A stretch of 9,003 bases of DNA from Paralcaligenes sp039935015 (GCA_039935015.1 JBDTLC010000135.1:1-9003); one strand, 5' to 3'; numbered from the stretch's first letter, positions 1 to 6,900 are shown. Made by a program: numbers and translations. The notes: generated from the letters alone by a model not told the origin.

Positions 1-262
1 AGAAAATATCGATTTTATCGACGGCTTTCAATATCTGGTCTATGGCCTGCGTAGCCTGATCGACATTTGAAATATCGAAAGGCAAGGTATGTACGCCGAT
101 GCCTTCGCTGCGCAGTCTTGCAGCGGCCTGTTCAAGCACCGTGGCGTCTCGGCCATTGATAATAACGGTCGCACCTTGCCTGCCCAGAGCCTGGGCAGCC
201 GCATACCCGATTCCGCGGGACGAACCCGTAATAAACGCAATCTGGCCGGACAAATCGAACAT
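1..262 (-). CDS. Short-chain dehydrogenase/reductase, N-terminal part (runs off left edge)
   Basis: Partial gene: 87 codons from the ATG at 262-260, then cut by the window edge. The N-terminus carries the Rossmann dinucleotide motif TGSSRGIG (residues 12-19). The second strand ends in NGRD (36-39), where an Arg rather than an Asp suggests NADP(H) preference. An Asp in PFDIS (about 63) fits the adenine-contacting Asp of classical SDRs. The NGR pattern resembles gluconate 5-dehydrogenase-like SDRs, but the catalytic Ser-Tyr-Lys lies outside the window, so substrate is unknown. The start is supported by AGAGG six bases upstream (269-273). It follows the transporter fusion by 77 bases on the same strand with no visible terminator, so it is probably the last visible gene of the transporter operon. 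A role in oxidising or reducing the imported compound is inference. Confidence 0.85.
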   Translation of the reverse strand, partial: MFDLSGQIAFITGSSRGIGYAAAQALGRQGATVIINGRDATVLEQAAARLRSEGIGVHTLPFDISNVDQATQAIDQILKAVDKIDIF

Positions 263-339
263 AAATATCCTCTTTAGAAATTGACTGTGTCCGCACCTTT
301 CAGGTTTTACGAATAACCCTTGAGCCTTTCGATACGGTG

Positions 340-2850
340 TCACACTCCCAGAAGTTTTACCTGAAGTTCTTTGTTTTCCGTCAGATCGCTGGCGGCGCCC
401 TCGTAGGCGATGCGGCCGTTGACCATGATGTAAGCACGATCGACCATGCGTAAGGCCAGATCCACGCGCTGCTCCACCAGCAGGATGCTAGTACGTTCCC
501 GCAGCCGGACTACGACATCCATGACCTCATTGACCACCGACGGAGCCAGGCCTTCAAACGGTTCGTCAAGCAGAATGAGCCGCGTCGGCGCCATGAGTGC
601 ACGAGCAATCGCCAACATCTGCAGCTCGCCGCCGCTCAGATTTCCACCGATGGAATCCCGCAGCACCTCCAGTTTTGGAAACAGTTCGAACACCTGATCC
701 AGTTCCCAGCCGCCTGGCCGTCGCGCGATAAGTAGGTTATCGACTACATTAAGATTGGGAAAAATACGTCGTCCCTGAGGAACAATGGACAAACCCTGAC
801 GATTGACCCGATTGGACGCCCAGCCAGTAATGTCCGTGTCGCCCAAGCGAATGTGCCCAGCGCTCGCCGAAAGCTGACCCATGATAGTGTGCAGCGTGGT
901 GGTCTTGCCCACCCCGTTGCGGCCCAGCAACGCGACGGCCTCGCCTTCCCTCACTTCAAGCGACAAGCCGTCGAGGATTCGACTACCTGCGTAGCCAGAG
1001 GCCACGTTCTGCAACTGCAGGAGGGGCTGGCTCACTCTGGCGACTTCGGATTGCCTCGGTGCAATATGGGGCTCTGCAATTCCTTTGTCTCCATGCTCGA
1101 CCGCTTCCCCCAGATAGGCTTCAACTACCTGAGGGTTGTTGACCACTGCCTGTGGGACACCGTCGGCGATGACACGGCCTTGATGCAATACAGTAATCCG
1201 ATCAGACAAGGAAACCACGCGGTCGATGTCGTGTTCGATCAGCAAAATAGTATGCTGGCCCGCCAAGCGACGAATAAGCAAGCTGATTCGCTCGCGCTCT
1301 GCGTCGGCAAGGCCGGCGAGCGGTTCGTCAAGCAACAGCAGTTCGGCGCCCGATGCCATGGTCACAGCGATGTCAAGCAAACGTTGCTCGCCGTGCGGCA
1401 GATTACGGGTGATTTCGCCGGCCTTGTCTTCCAAACCCACTGCATGCAGCAATGCCCAGGCGCGATCCACTAGGTTTGTCAGGCTATAGGCATCGCGCCA
1501 CAACGAGGGTAGCCCGCGCGAGCGCGCCTGCACCGCGATGCGCACGGCCTCGAAAACCGTAAGATTGCCGGGTAAGCTGACAATTTGAAAGGAACGCGAC
1601 ATGCCCAGGCGGACTCGCTCATGCACGGCCAATTTGCTGATTTCCTGGCCTTTGAACTGAATCTGCCCGCTGTCATTTGGGATCAGGCCCGTGAGCATAT
1701 TGAAGAATGTTGTCTTTCCGGCGCCGTTGGGACCGATCAGACTGTGAATGCTGCCCGACCGAATCTCAAGGCTGATATCATCCGCGGTCACCACACGGCC
1801 GAAGTGCTTGCACAAATTGTGCACTTGCAGAACCACCTCTGTGGACGCCCCCGCATGGCCTGAAAACAGGTCCGGCAGCGTAGCGGGACATGGCGGCAGC
1901 GGCGTGCGTGTCAATCCCCAATGGGTGTGGCCACGCAGACGCGCGTATATACCGCAAAGCCCTTCCGGCGAAAGAAGTACCACGCCCATGATCAGCGCAC
2001 CGAAGAACAGCCACCAGTGCTCGGTGATAGAACTGAGCTGATCGCTCAGGTTGATGTAAATGATCGCGCCCCACAATGGGCCCAGAAAATGATGTATGCC
2101 GCCCAGCAGCGTCATCATCACCGGATCGCCGGCATGCTGCCAATTCATGTTGTCGGCGTACACGCCGTGGATCAGGAACGAGAGCAAACTGCCCCCCAGA
2201 CCGATAAAGGCCGCATGCAACACCAGTGCGCTAAGTCTGTAGCCCCAGGGGTTATAGCCTAGGTACTGCACGCGCTTTTCGTTGTCGCGTATAGCCTGCA
2301 GCACTCGCCCGAAGGGGGAGTGTGCCACGCGATAAAGCAGCCAAGCACACACCAGCACCAGCACAGCGCAAAAGATGTAATAGCTGGACGCGCTTTCTAG
2401 GCCGGGCCGTTCCACGCCTTGTAAACCGTTCTCCCCGCCGGTCAAGTTGGTCCACCGAAAACAGATCTCGTAGAACAACTGGGTGAACGCCAGCGTAAGC
2501 AAGGCGAAGTATAGGCCGCGCCGGCGCAGAATGAGCAGGCCCAGCACCAAGCCCAATAACCCCGCGAATACCGTGCCCGCAATCAGGGCCAGAGCGACAT
2601 TCTGAAAAACGTGGATGGCAAATAACGCACTGGCATAGCTGGCCATGCCGAAGAAGACCGACGAGCCGAACGACACCATGCCCGTGTAGCCAAGCAACAA
2701 ATTGTAGGCAAGGCCGTAGAGCGTGTAGATCACCACCTGCGTGGCAAGGCTGGTTGTCGAACCCGCCATCGACATCAACGTCGGCAGGACGACAAAAACG
2801 GCGGCGAGCACCACGAGAGGATGAGTCAGGGTCTGGCGCAAGCGGCTCAC
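340..2850 (-). CDS. Branched-chain-type ABC transporter LivM-LivG-LivF triple fusion (permease plus two ATPases)
   Basis: One uninterrupted 836-residue frame holds three proteins that are usually separate. Residues 1 to about 302 are a LivM permease: hydrophobic segments, GYTGMVSFG near 54-62, TGGENG near 137-142. About 339-582 is a LivG ATPase: Walker A GPNGAGKT 373-380, signature LPHGEQ 484-489, Walker B ending LLLLDEP 504-510, switch His540. About 609-836 is a LivF ATPase: Walker A GRNGVGKT 643-650, Q-loop Gln692, signature LSGGE 738-742, Walker B ILLDEP 759-764. LivF has Gln794 where ABC proteins carry the switch His, which is normal for LivF. Linkers are about 303-338 (Pro-rich) and 583-608. 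I prefer the GTG at 2850, which overlaps the livH stop as GTGA and has GGGAG eight bases upstream (2859-2863). An ATG at 2865 would add five residues. Open frame further upstream lies inside livH and is not credible. Predicted to form the inner-membrane channel with LivH and energise it. Confidence 0.92.
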   Translation of the reverse strand: MSRLRQTLTHPLVVLAAVFVVLPTLMSMAGSTTSLATQVVIYTLYGLAYNLLLGYTGMVSFGSSVFFGMASYASALFAIHVFQNVALALIAGTVFAGLLGLVLGLLILRRRGLYFALLTLAFTQLFYEICFRWTNLTGGENGLQGVERPGLESASSYYIFCAVLVLVCAWLLYRVAHSPFGRVLQAIRDNEKRVQYLGYNPWGYRLSALVLHAAFIGLGGSLLSFLIHGVYADNMNWQHAGDPVMMTLLGGIHHFLGPLWGAIIYINLSDQLSSITEHWWLFFGALIMGVVLLSPEGLCGIYARLRGHTHWGLTRTPLPPCPATLPDLFSGHAGASTEVVLQVHNLCKHFGRVVTADDISLEIRSGSIHSLIGPNGAGKTTFFNMLTGLIPNDSGQIQFKGQEISKLAVHERVRLGMSRSFQIVSLPGNLTVFEAVRIAVQARSRGLPSLWRDAYSLTNLVDRAWALLHAVGLEDKAGEITRNLPHGEQRLLDIAVTMASGAELLLLDEPLAGLADAERERISLLIRRLAGQHTILLIEHDIDRVVSLSDRITVLHQGRVIADGVPQAVVNNPQVVEAYLGEAVEHGDKGIAEPHIAPRQSEVARVSQPLLQLQNVASGYAGSRILDGLSLEVREGEAVALLGRNGVGKTTTLHTIMGQLSASAGHIRLGDTDITGWASNRVNRQGLSIVPQGRRIFPNLNVVDNLLIARRPGGWELDQVFELFPKLEVLRDSIGGNLSGGELQMLAIARALMAPTRLILLDEPFEGLAPSVVNEVMDVVVRLRERTSILLVEQRVDLALRMVDRAYIMVNGRIAYEGAASDLTENKELQVKLLGV

Positions 2851-3725
2851 TCGAAACGCTCCCATTGTTCGCCGAATAAACCTCGTGGCCGTGTCAGAAG
2901 CACCACAATCATGAGCGCGTACATAATGGATGTTGACGCGACCGGCCAGAACTGAATGGTCATGGCCACCGCGACGCCCACCATCAGCCCGGCGACAATG
3001 GCCCCGCGCAGGCTGCCCAGGCCACCGATGACCACCACCACGAATGCCGGCATGATGGCCTGCTCGGACATTGAGGGCATGACGCTCCACAACGGCGCTG
3101 CAAGCACACCGGCCGCACCAGCAAGCAGGCAACCCAGGCCGAAGATGAACATGAACACACGTTTCAGATTGATGCCCAGCATGCTCACCATTTCAGGGTC
3201 GCGTGAGCCTGCGCGAACAATACGACCAAACGGGGTTTTCTCCAGAAAAAGCCAGATCGCGACAAGCAGCCCTACAGTGATGACCAGCACGGCCAGGCGA
3301 TAACGTGTGACAAACACAGGACCGTAATGTACAAATCCCGAGAGGAACGAGGGCGTGTCAAACGGATGGCCCATGGCGCCCCAGATCGTGCGCAGCAGTT
3401 CTTCGATGAAGAGCGCCAGGCCGAAGGTTAATAGCAGACTCAAGAGAGGCTCCTTGTCGTAGAGTGGACGCAAAAGCAGGCGTTCTACGACAAGGCCAAT
3501 GGCGCCGACCAGTATCGGCGCGAGGAACAGCGCACCGACAAAACCGATATAGGGTCGCAATGTCAGGGCAAGATAAGCGCCCAGGGCAAAAAATGCACCG
3601 TGGGCAAAGTTCACCAGCCCTAACATGCCGAAAATGATCGACATGCCGACTGCAATAAGTACGAATAGAAAACCCAGCACCAAGCCGTTCATGAGCTGTG
3701 ACGCGAACAGCGTAGCATCTACCAC
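2847..3725 (-). CDS. livH: Branched-chain-type ABC transporter permease, LivH family
   Basis: A 292-residue integral membrane protein of typical LivH length, made almost wholly of hydrophobic segments. LivH hallmarks are the LVNFAHGAFFALGAY segment (37-51), ERLLLRPLY (81-89) and the cytoplasmic-loop motif GGLGSLRGAIVAG (234-246) that contacts the ATPases. It should pair with the LivM domain of the downstream fusion to form the inner-membrane channel. The start is a GTG at 3725-3723 with a strong AAGGAG six bases upstream (3732-3737); no in-frame ATG competes. The stop TGA (2849-2847) overlaps the next start as GTGA, indicating translational coupling. It is separated from the binding-protein gene by 74 bases containing a strong stem-loop. 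The symbol denotes family; the substrate may not be an amino acid. Confidence 0.93.
   Translation of the reverse strand: MVDATLFASQLMNGLVLGFLFVLIAVGMSIIFGMLGLVNFAHGAFFALGAYLALTLRPYIGFVGALFLAPILVGAIGLVVERLLLRPLYDKEPLLSLLLTFGLALFIEELLRTIWGAMGHPFDTPSFLSGFVHYGPVFVTRYRLAVLVITVGLLVAIWLFLEKTPFGRIVRAGSRDPEMVSMLGINLKRVFMFIFGLGCLLAGAAGVLAAPLWSVMPSMSEQAIMPAFVVVVIGGLGSLRGAIVAGLMVGVAVAMTIQFWPVASTSIMYALMIVVLLTRPRGLFGEQWERFE
2859..2863 (-). promoter_or_regulatory. Ribosome binding site for the LivM-G-F fusion
   Basis: GGGAG on the minus strand, inside the end of livH, eight bases before the GTG at 2850. It favours the GTGA-overlap start over the ATG at 2865, which has no good site upstream. Confidence 0.6.
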
Positions 3726-3731
3726 TGGGCT

Positions 3732-3737
3732 CTCCTT
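3732..3737 (-). promoter_or_regulatory. Ribosome binding site for the livH GTG start
   Basis: AAGGAG on the minus strand, six bases before the GTG at 3725. It decides a non-ATG start. Confidence 0.75.
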
Positions 3738-3746
3738 GCACTCGGA

Positions 3747-3781
3747 GCATAGCGCACGCAGTCTTGCCGCTTGCGCTATGC
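3747..3781 (-). repeat. Perfect stem-loop between binding-protein gene and livH
   Basis: Arms GCATAGCGCA (3747-3756) and TGCGCTATGC (3772-3781) are perfect 10-bp complements around a 15-base loop. In the minus-strand mRNA it lies 18 bases after the binding-protein stop and just before the livH ribosome site. No T run follows, so it is not a full intrinsic terminator. It more likely stabilises the upstream message or limits read-through, giving more binding protein than permease, as known for malE-malF-type intergenic stems. Confidence 0.65.
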
Positions 3782-3799
3782 GGATTTATGCATCAGGCC

Positions 3800-5086
3800 C
3801 TAGGCCATCTTGCACTCGGTCTCGGCCTTTGATCCATACAGGGCCTCGAGCGGCTGATCCTTGGGTGGCGCAACCGCCACAATATCGAAATAGTCGTATT
3901 GGCTCGTGATCTTTGGCTTGACCTGGGCTACCAGAGTGGTTTGTATCAACTGATGATCCCAAGAACGGAAGTACATCGGACGCTCTTTGTATCCTTCGAA
4001 TTTATGGCTCTCCAGAAAATCGAGCAGCTTCTCGGTCTTGGTGGATCCGGTCTCCTTGATGGCCGCGAGAATCGCTGTACAGCCAAACCAATCTTGCCAG
4101 GCCTCTGATTCTGGCGGTTTGCCGAATTTGGTCTGATATTTCTTGGCAAACTGCTCGCTGATGCTGGTGTTCTGTGCGCCTGTGTAGTTCCAAATCTTGG
4201 GATAGATACCAGTGGCCGCCTCGGTTCCCGCGGCCCACAAGTCAGTATCGTTGCAGATCAAAGACGATATCGGAATCTTACCTGTAAGCCCCATTTGATG
4301 GAATTGCTTGAGAAAGTTGGTCATATCACCACCGCCCAGCCCCAGGAAGATCACGTCGGGCTTGGCCGCCATGAGCTTGAGGATGTAGGAACTGAAGTCG
4401 GTGGTGCCAAGCGGCGTTTGATCCGCACCCACAACTTTTCCGCCATCTTTGAGCAGCACCTCGCTCATCTGCTTGTAGCCGTCGATGCCCCAGGCGTACG
4501 AGGCATACAGGAAGTACCAGTTCTTGCCATGCTTGGACAGCGACGGATAGATACTGCGCACAGTCTCATAATTGGGCAGATCTATGCGGAAAGTATGTCG
4601 GCCGCATTTGGCGCCGGTGATCTCCGTCGCATTGGGGCCGGTGGCCATCAGCAGGATCTTTTCGCGTTCGGCCACGGGCATAATGGCCAGCACGTCGCCG
4701 CTGGAGACGCCGCCCTGAACCGCAACGACCTTTTGTTCTTGAATTAGCTTGTGCATATTCTGCTGCGTAGTCTGCGGCCCATTTTCATCCAGCCACACGA
4801 GCTCTACAGGACGGTCCAGAATCTTGCCACCGACATCGTCTATGGCAATGGTGGCACCGTTATGGCCTTGTTCGCCCTGCACTGCATACGTGCCGGACTT
4901 GGGCAGCAACACGCCTAGTTTTATGGCCTCTGCTGCTCGCGCTGTACGAATAAACGGACCCACGCTGGCTAGGCTGGTCAGCAGCCCCGCAGCGGCACCG
5001 GCTTTAAGTATTTCACGCCGGGTAATCCGCATGCTTTGCCCATCTTTCGTGTCCGATATAATCAGTATTTTCCTATGATTTTGCAT
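3800..5086 (-). CDS. Periplasmic substrate-binding protein of the LIV-type ABC transporter, Tat-type signal
   Basis: A 428-residue type I periplasmic binding protein (Peripla_BP_6/LivJ-like). The N-terminus has a long n-region with a twin-arginine motif TRREILK (22-28), a mildly hydrophobic Ala/Gly/Leu stretch, and an AxA-like site (ARA, 49-51). The mature protein then starts near Ala52, followed by IKLGVLLPKSGTYA, the usual first strand and ligand loop. This points to Tat export, although a Sec route cannot be excluded. The ATG at 5086 is preferred because GGAG lies seven bases upstream (5094-5097). A second ATG at 5032 would still keep the Arg pair but has a weaker ribosome site. It is the first gene of the transporter operon, behind a promoter and GntR-type operator. 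Ligand is unknown; related proteins bind amino acids, amides, aromatic or other organic acids, and the neighbouring genes suggest an organic acid. Confidence 0.92.
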   Translation of the reverse strand: MQNHRKILIISDTKDGQSMRITRREILKAGAAAGLLTSLASVGPFIRTARAAEAIKLGVLLPKSGTYAVQGEQGHNGATIAIDDVGGKILDRPVELVWLDENGPQTTQQNMHKLIQEQKVVAVQGGVSSGDVLAIMPVAEREKILLMATGPNATEITGAKCGRHTFRIDLPNYETVRSIYPSLSKHGKNWYFLYASYAWGIDGYKQMSEVLLKDGGKVVGADQTPLGTTDFSSYILKLMAAKPDVIFLGLGGGDMTNFLKQFHQMGLTGKIPISSLICNDTDLWAAGTEAATGIYPKIWNYTGAQNTSISEQFAKKYQTKFGKPPESEAWQDWFGCTAILAAIKETGSTKTEKLLDFLESHKFEGYKERPMYFRSWDHQLIQTTLVAQVKPKITSQYDYFDIVAVAPPKDQPLEALYGSKAETECKMA

Positions 5087-5093
5087 TTCGAGT

Positions 5094-5097
5094 CTCC
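5094..5097 (-). promoter_or_regulatory. Ribosome binding site deciding the binding-protein start
   Basis: GGAG on the minus strand, seven bases before the ATG at 5086. It favours this start over the in-frame ATG at 5032 and gives a long Tat-style n-region. Confidence 0.7.
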
Positions 5098-5104
5098 ATT
5101 TAGA

Positions 5105-5122
5105 TTATAAATTTATTTATAA
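5105..5122 (-). other. AT-rich inverted repeat in the transporter leader
   Basis: TTATAAA (5105-5111) and TTTATAA (5116-5122) form a 7-bp AT-only dyad with a 4-base loop, 18 bases upstream of the binding-protein start. It is weak as RNA structure; the whole leader 5100-5150 is very AT-rich, which may keep the ribosome site unstructured. Confidence 0.35.
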
Positions 5123-5145
5123 AACAACGGCTTAAATATTTATTA

Positions 5146-5174
5146 TTTTCAAACCCGCATCATCAATGTATGAT
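5146..5174 (+). promoter_or_regulatory. Probable promoter of the GntR regulator gene
   Basis: On the plus strand, TTTTCA (5146-5151) and TATGAT (5169-5174) are 17 bases apart. The -35 box is weak and the -10 box is good. The palindrome follows the -10 box at once, so the start site lies within the operator and autorepression is expected. It faces the transporter promoter, so the two polymerase sites collide on the operator. Confidence 0.5.
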
Positions 5175-5186
5175 CTGTGATCACAG
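5173..5186. promoter_or_regulatory. Palindromic operator, copy 1 (between regulator and transporter operon)
   Basis: ATCTGTGATCACAG, identical over 14 bases to the copy at 8695-8708. Here the perfect palindrome extends to 14 bp (TCTGTGATCACAGA, 5174-5187), and outer bases TGT (5168 region) and ACA (about 5191-5193) add partial symmetry. It overlaps or touches the -10 boxes of both outward promoters. Probable binding site of the adjacent GntR regulator. Confidence 0.78.
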
Positions 5187-5213
5187 AATACACATGATTT
5201 CAATTAGCGTCAA
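5185..5213 (-). promoter_or_regulatory. Sigma70-like promoter of the transporter operon
   Basis: On the minus strand, TTGACG (5213-5208) and TATTCT (5190-5185) are 17 bases apart. The -10 box overlaps the palindrome by three bases. The start site would be at about 5179, giving a leader of roughly 90 bases before the binding-protein ATG at 5086. Confidence 0.6.
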
Positions 5214-5234
5214 TGCAAACTTCCGGACAGAAAT

Positions 5235-5927
5235 ATGAACCTGGGCGACAAGCTAAAAAGAATAGATAAAAGCAAACTTTCGGATAAGATCTATGACGAA
5301 TTAAAAGACCTTTTAATTGCCGGGCAAGTCACGCCAGGCGAACGATTCAGCCTGCGCGGATTAGCCCACTCGACTGGCACAAGCTCCATGCCCGTGCGCG
5401 AAGCGGTCGGGCGGCTGGTTGCAGAACACGCATTGGAGGTCCTGCCTAATCGCGCCATCAGGGTTCCCCTTATGACCAAGAGTCGCTTTATAGAGCTGAG
5501 AACCATACGGATCAGTCTCGAAGGATTGGCCATCTCGAAGGCGGCTACGAATCGATCCGTCGGAGAACTTAAAAAAATGGCTGAGTACGAGCACCTATTC
5601 GAACTGGAACGGCAAAAGCAAGACCCCGACGGAAAGACGGCGGTAAAGTTCAATAAGAATTTGCACTTTGCCATTTATCGTGCCGCCAACATGCCTATTC
5701 TGGTAAAAATGATTGAAAGCCTTTGGCTACAAATTGGTCCGGTCTTGAATTACGACTTAGCTATCAATACAGACCGCCTAACCAACACGGAAGCTCAAAT
5801 TCACCACAAGAACATGATTTCCGCCATAAGAAAAAAAGACCCCAACGCAGCCAAGGCCGCGTTGGTATCAGACTTAATGAGCGCCAGCGAACTGATTCTG
5901 AAGAAAAACGTTCTGGCCGACGAATAA
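5235..5927 (+). CDS. GntR-family transcriptional regulator, FadR subfamily (FCD domain)
   Basis: A 230-residue regulator. Residues about 15-78 form the GntR winged helix (LSDKIYDELKDLLIAG at 15-30, recognition helix around SSMPVREAVGRL at 50-61). Residues about 85-225 form the all-helical FCD ligand-binding domain. FCD domains usually bind a metal through Asp, His, His, His; here the matching positions appear to be Asn140, His144, His190 or 191, and Asp213, an altered set. The ATG at 5235 has only a weak ribosome site (GGACAG), suggesting low expression. It is divergent from the transporter operon and convergent with the catabolic operon. A palindrome of GntR type (TGTGATCACA core) lies in its own promoter region and recurs before the catabolic operon, so it probably represses all three units. 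The inducer is probably an organic acid from this pathway (inference). Confidence 0.92.
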   Translation: MNLGDKLKRIDKSKLSDKIYDELKDLLIAGQVTPGERFSLRGLAHSTGTSSMPVREAVGRLVAEHALEVLPNRAIRVPLMTKSRFIELRTIRISLEGLAISKAATNRSVGELKKMAEYEHLFELERQKQDPDGKTAVKFNKNLHFAIYRAANMPILVKMIESLWLQIGPVLNYDLAINTDRLTNTEAQIHHKNMISAIRKKDPNAAKAALVSDLMSASELILKKNVLADE

Positions 5928-5941
5928 AGCGGCGGCCAGAA
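5901..5941 (-). terminator. Intrinsic terminator of the SDR-HAD-BKACE operon
   Basis: Arms at 5911-5919 and 5933-5941 (TTCTGGCCG/CGGCCAGAA) are perfect 9-bp complements around a 13-base loop. On the minus strand the stem is followed by CGTTTTTCTT (5910-5901), a U run two bases after the stem. It begins 19 bases past the BKACE stop. It lies within the last codons and stop of the regulator gene, whose TAA is in the loop. The plus strand has no U run after the stem, so it should act in one direction only. Confidence 0.75.
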
Positions 5942-5960
5942 AGCGAAATACGGTCAGATC

Positions 5961-6893
5961 TTAAAAATTAACCTTATCTTTACCCTTCAGACTTAGGATT
6001 TCGCGTGCCTCATCGGGTGTAGCAATATCAAAATTCAATGCTTCCAGAACGATGCGGATTCGCTTCACCTGCTCTGCGCTCGATGCCGCAAGTTGTCCCG
6101 GGCCTATCCACAAAGAGTCTTCCAAACCTACCCTAACGTGCGAGCCCATGGCGGCGCCAATGGTTGCCAGCGGAATTTGGTTTTTGCCGGCACCTAAAAT
6201 CGACCACTGATAGTCATCTCCGAACAAGCGATCCGCAGTCCGGCGCATATGCATGAGATCTTCAGGATGAGGCCCGATACCGCCCAAAATGCCGAACACA
6301 GATTGCACAAACAAAGGCGCTTTGGCTAAGCCTCGATGATGAAAATACTCCAGGTTATACAAGTGACTAATGTCGTAGCACTCGAACTCAAACCGGGTAC
6401 CATTTGTGTTCCCCGCGGTGAGAATCGCTTCGATATCCCGATAGGTATTTTTGAAAATCAAGTCGCGACTGTTTTCAAGATGCTCTCGCTCCCAGTCATG
6501 CTTGAATTCCTTAAACCGCTCCAGCATTGGAAATAGCCCAAAGTTCATTGAGCCCATATTCAAGGACGCAACCTCGGGCTTGAACTCAAGGGCCGGGCGC
6601 ATGCGCTCTTGAACCGTCATATGCGGGCTGCCGCCCGTTGTAATATTGATAATGGCGTCGGTATGTTTTTTGATCTGCTCTAAAAAGGGCCTGAACAATT
6701 CGGGATCCTGCGACGGCCTGCCGTCTTTCGGATCACGCGCATGCAAATGAATAATTGCCGCCCCCGCTTTAGCCGCATCAATGCCTGCTTTGGCAATTTC
6801 TGCAGCCGTCACAGGTAGATAAGGCGACATACTGGGGGTGTGAATTGCGCCGGTTGGGGCACAGGTAATAATAACTTTGCGTTTACGCGCCAT
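5961..6893 (-). CDS. BKACE family beta-keto acid cleavage enzyme (DUF849)
   Basis: 310 residues from the ATG at 6893. The family converts a beta-keto acid plus acetyl-CoA to acetoacetate plus the acyl-CoA of the remaining chain; 3-keto-5-aminohexanoate cleavage enzyme (Kce) and dehydrocarnitine cleavage enzymes are members. Seen here: the N-terminal strand IITCAPTGAIHTPSMSPYLP, metal-binding HLHARDP with His49 and His51, ITTGGSPHM (84-92), FECYD (170-174), and HVRVGLEDSLW, in which Arg254, Glu258 and Asp259 match the Kce residues that bind metal and carboxylate. The frame opens seven codons upstream at a TTG (6914), but the ATG has AGGAG seven bases upstream (6901-6905), and that site overlaps the preceding gene's stop. 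It is the last gene of its operon, followed by an intrinsic terminator. Substrate class within BKACE cannot be fixed by eye; linkage to a 3-hydroxyacid dehydrogenase suggests the keto acid comes from a 3-hydroxy acid. Confidence 0.92.
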   Translation of the reverse strand: MARKRKVIITCAPTGAIHTPSMSPYLPVTAAEIAKAGIDAAKAGAAIIHLHARDPKDGRPSQDPELFRPFLEQIKKHTDAIINITTGGSPHMTVQERMRPALEFKPEVASLNMGSMNFGLFPMLERFKEFKHDWEREHLENSRDLIFKNTYRDIEAILTAGNTNGTRFEFECYDISHLYNLEYFHHRGLAKAPLFVQSVFGILGGIGPHPEDLMHMRRTADRLFGDDYQWSILGAGKNQIPLATIGAAMGSHVRVGLEDSLWIGPGQLAASSAEQVKRIRIVLEALNFDIATPDEAREILSLKGKDKVNF

Positions 6894-6900
6894 GTCTTTG

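Noticed and set aside
295..305. Small inverted repeat ACCT/AGGT between the fusion and the left SDR
   Set aside because: Only four base pairs with a three-base loop and no T run; too weak to be called a terminator, so the SDR is left in the operon.
794..800. Missing switch histidine in the LivF part (residue 794 is Gln) as a sign of inactivation; numbers are residues of the fusion
   Set aside because: LivF proteins normally carry VEQ at this place; the asymmetry with LivG is a family feature, not damage.
853..1473. 206-codon plus-strand open frame opposite the ATPase domains
   Set aside because: It is a shadow of the GC-rich fused gene on the other strand, with no ribosome site or domain character.
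2851..3132. N-terminal extension of the transporter fusion to a 930-residue protein
   Set aside because: This stretch lies antiparallel in frame terms within livH coding sequence, is Arg/Ala/Gly/His-rich and non-membrane-like, and lacks LivM character; the GTG at 2850 with its ribosome site explains the start.
4295..4747. 150-codon plus-strand open frame opposite the binding-protein gene
   Set aside because: Shadow frame; the minus strand clearly encodes the binding protein across the same bases.
5177..5184. CRP-like TGTGA...TCACA half-sites in both palindromes
   Set aside because: The CRP consensus needs six bases between the half-sites; here TGTGATCACA has none. The spacing and the adjacent GntR gene fit a GntR operator better.
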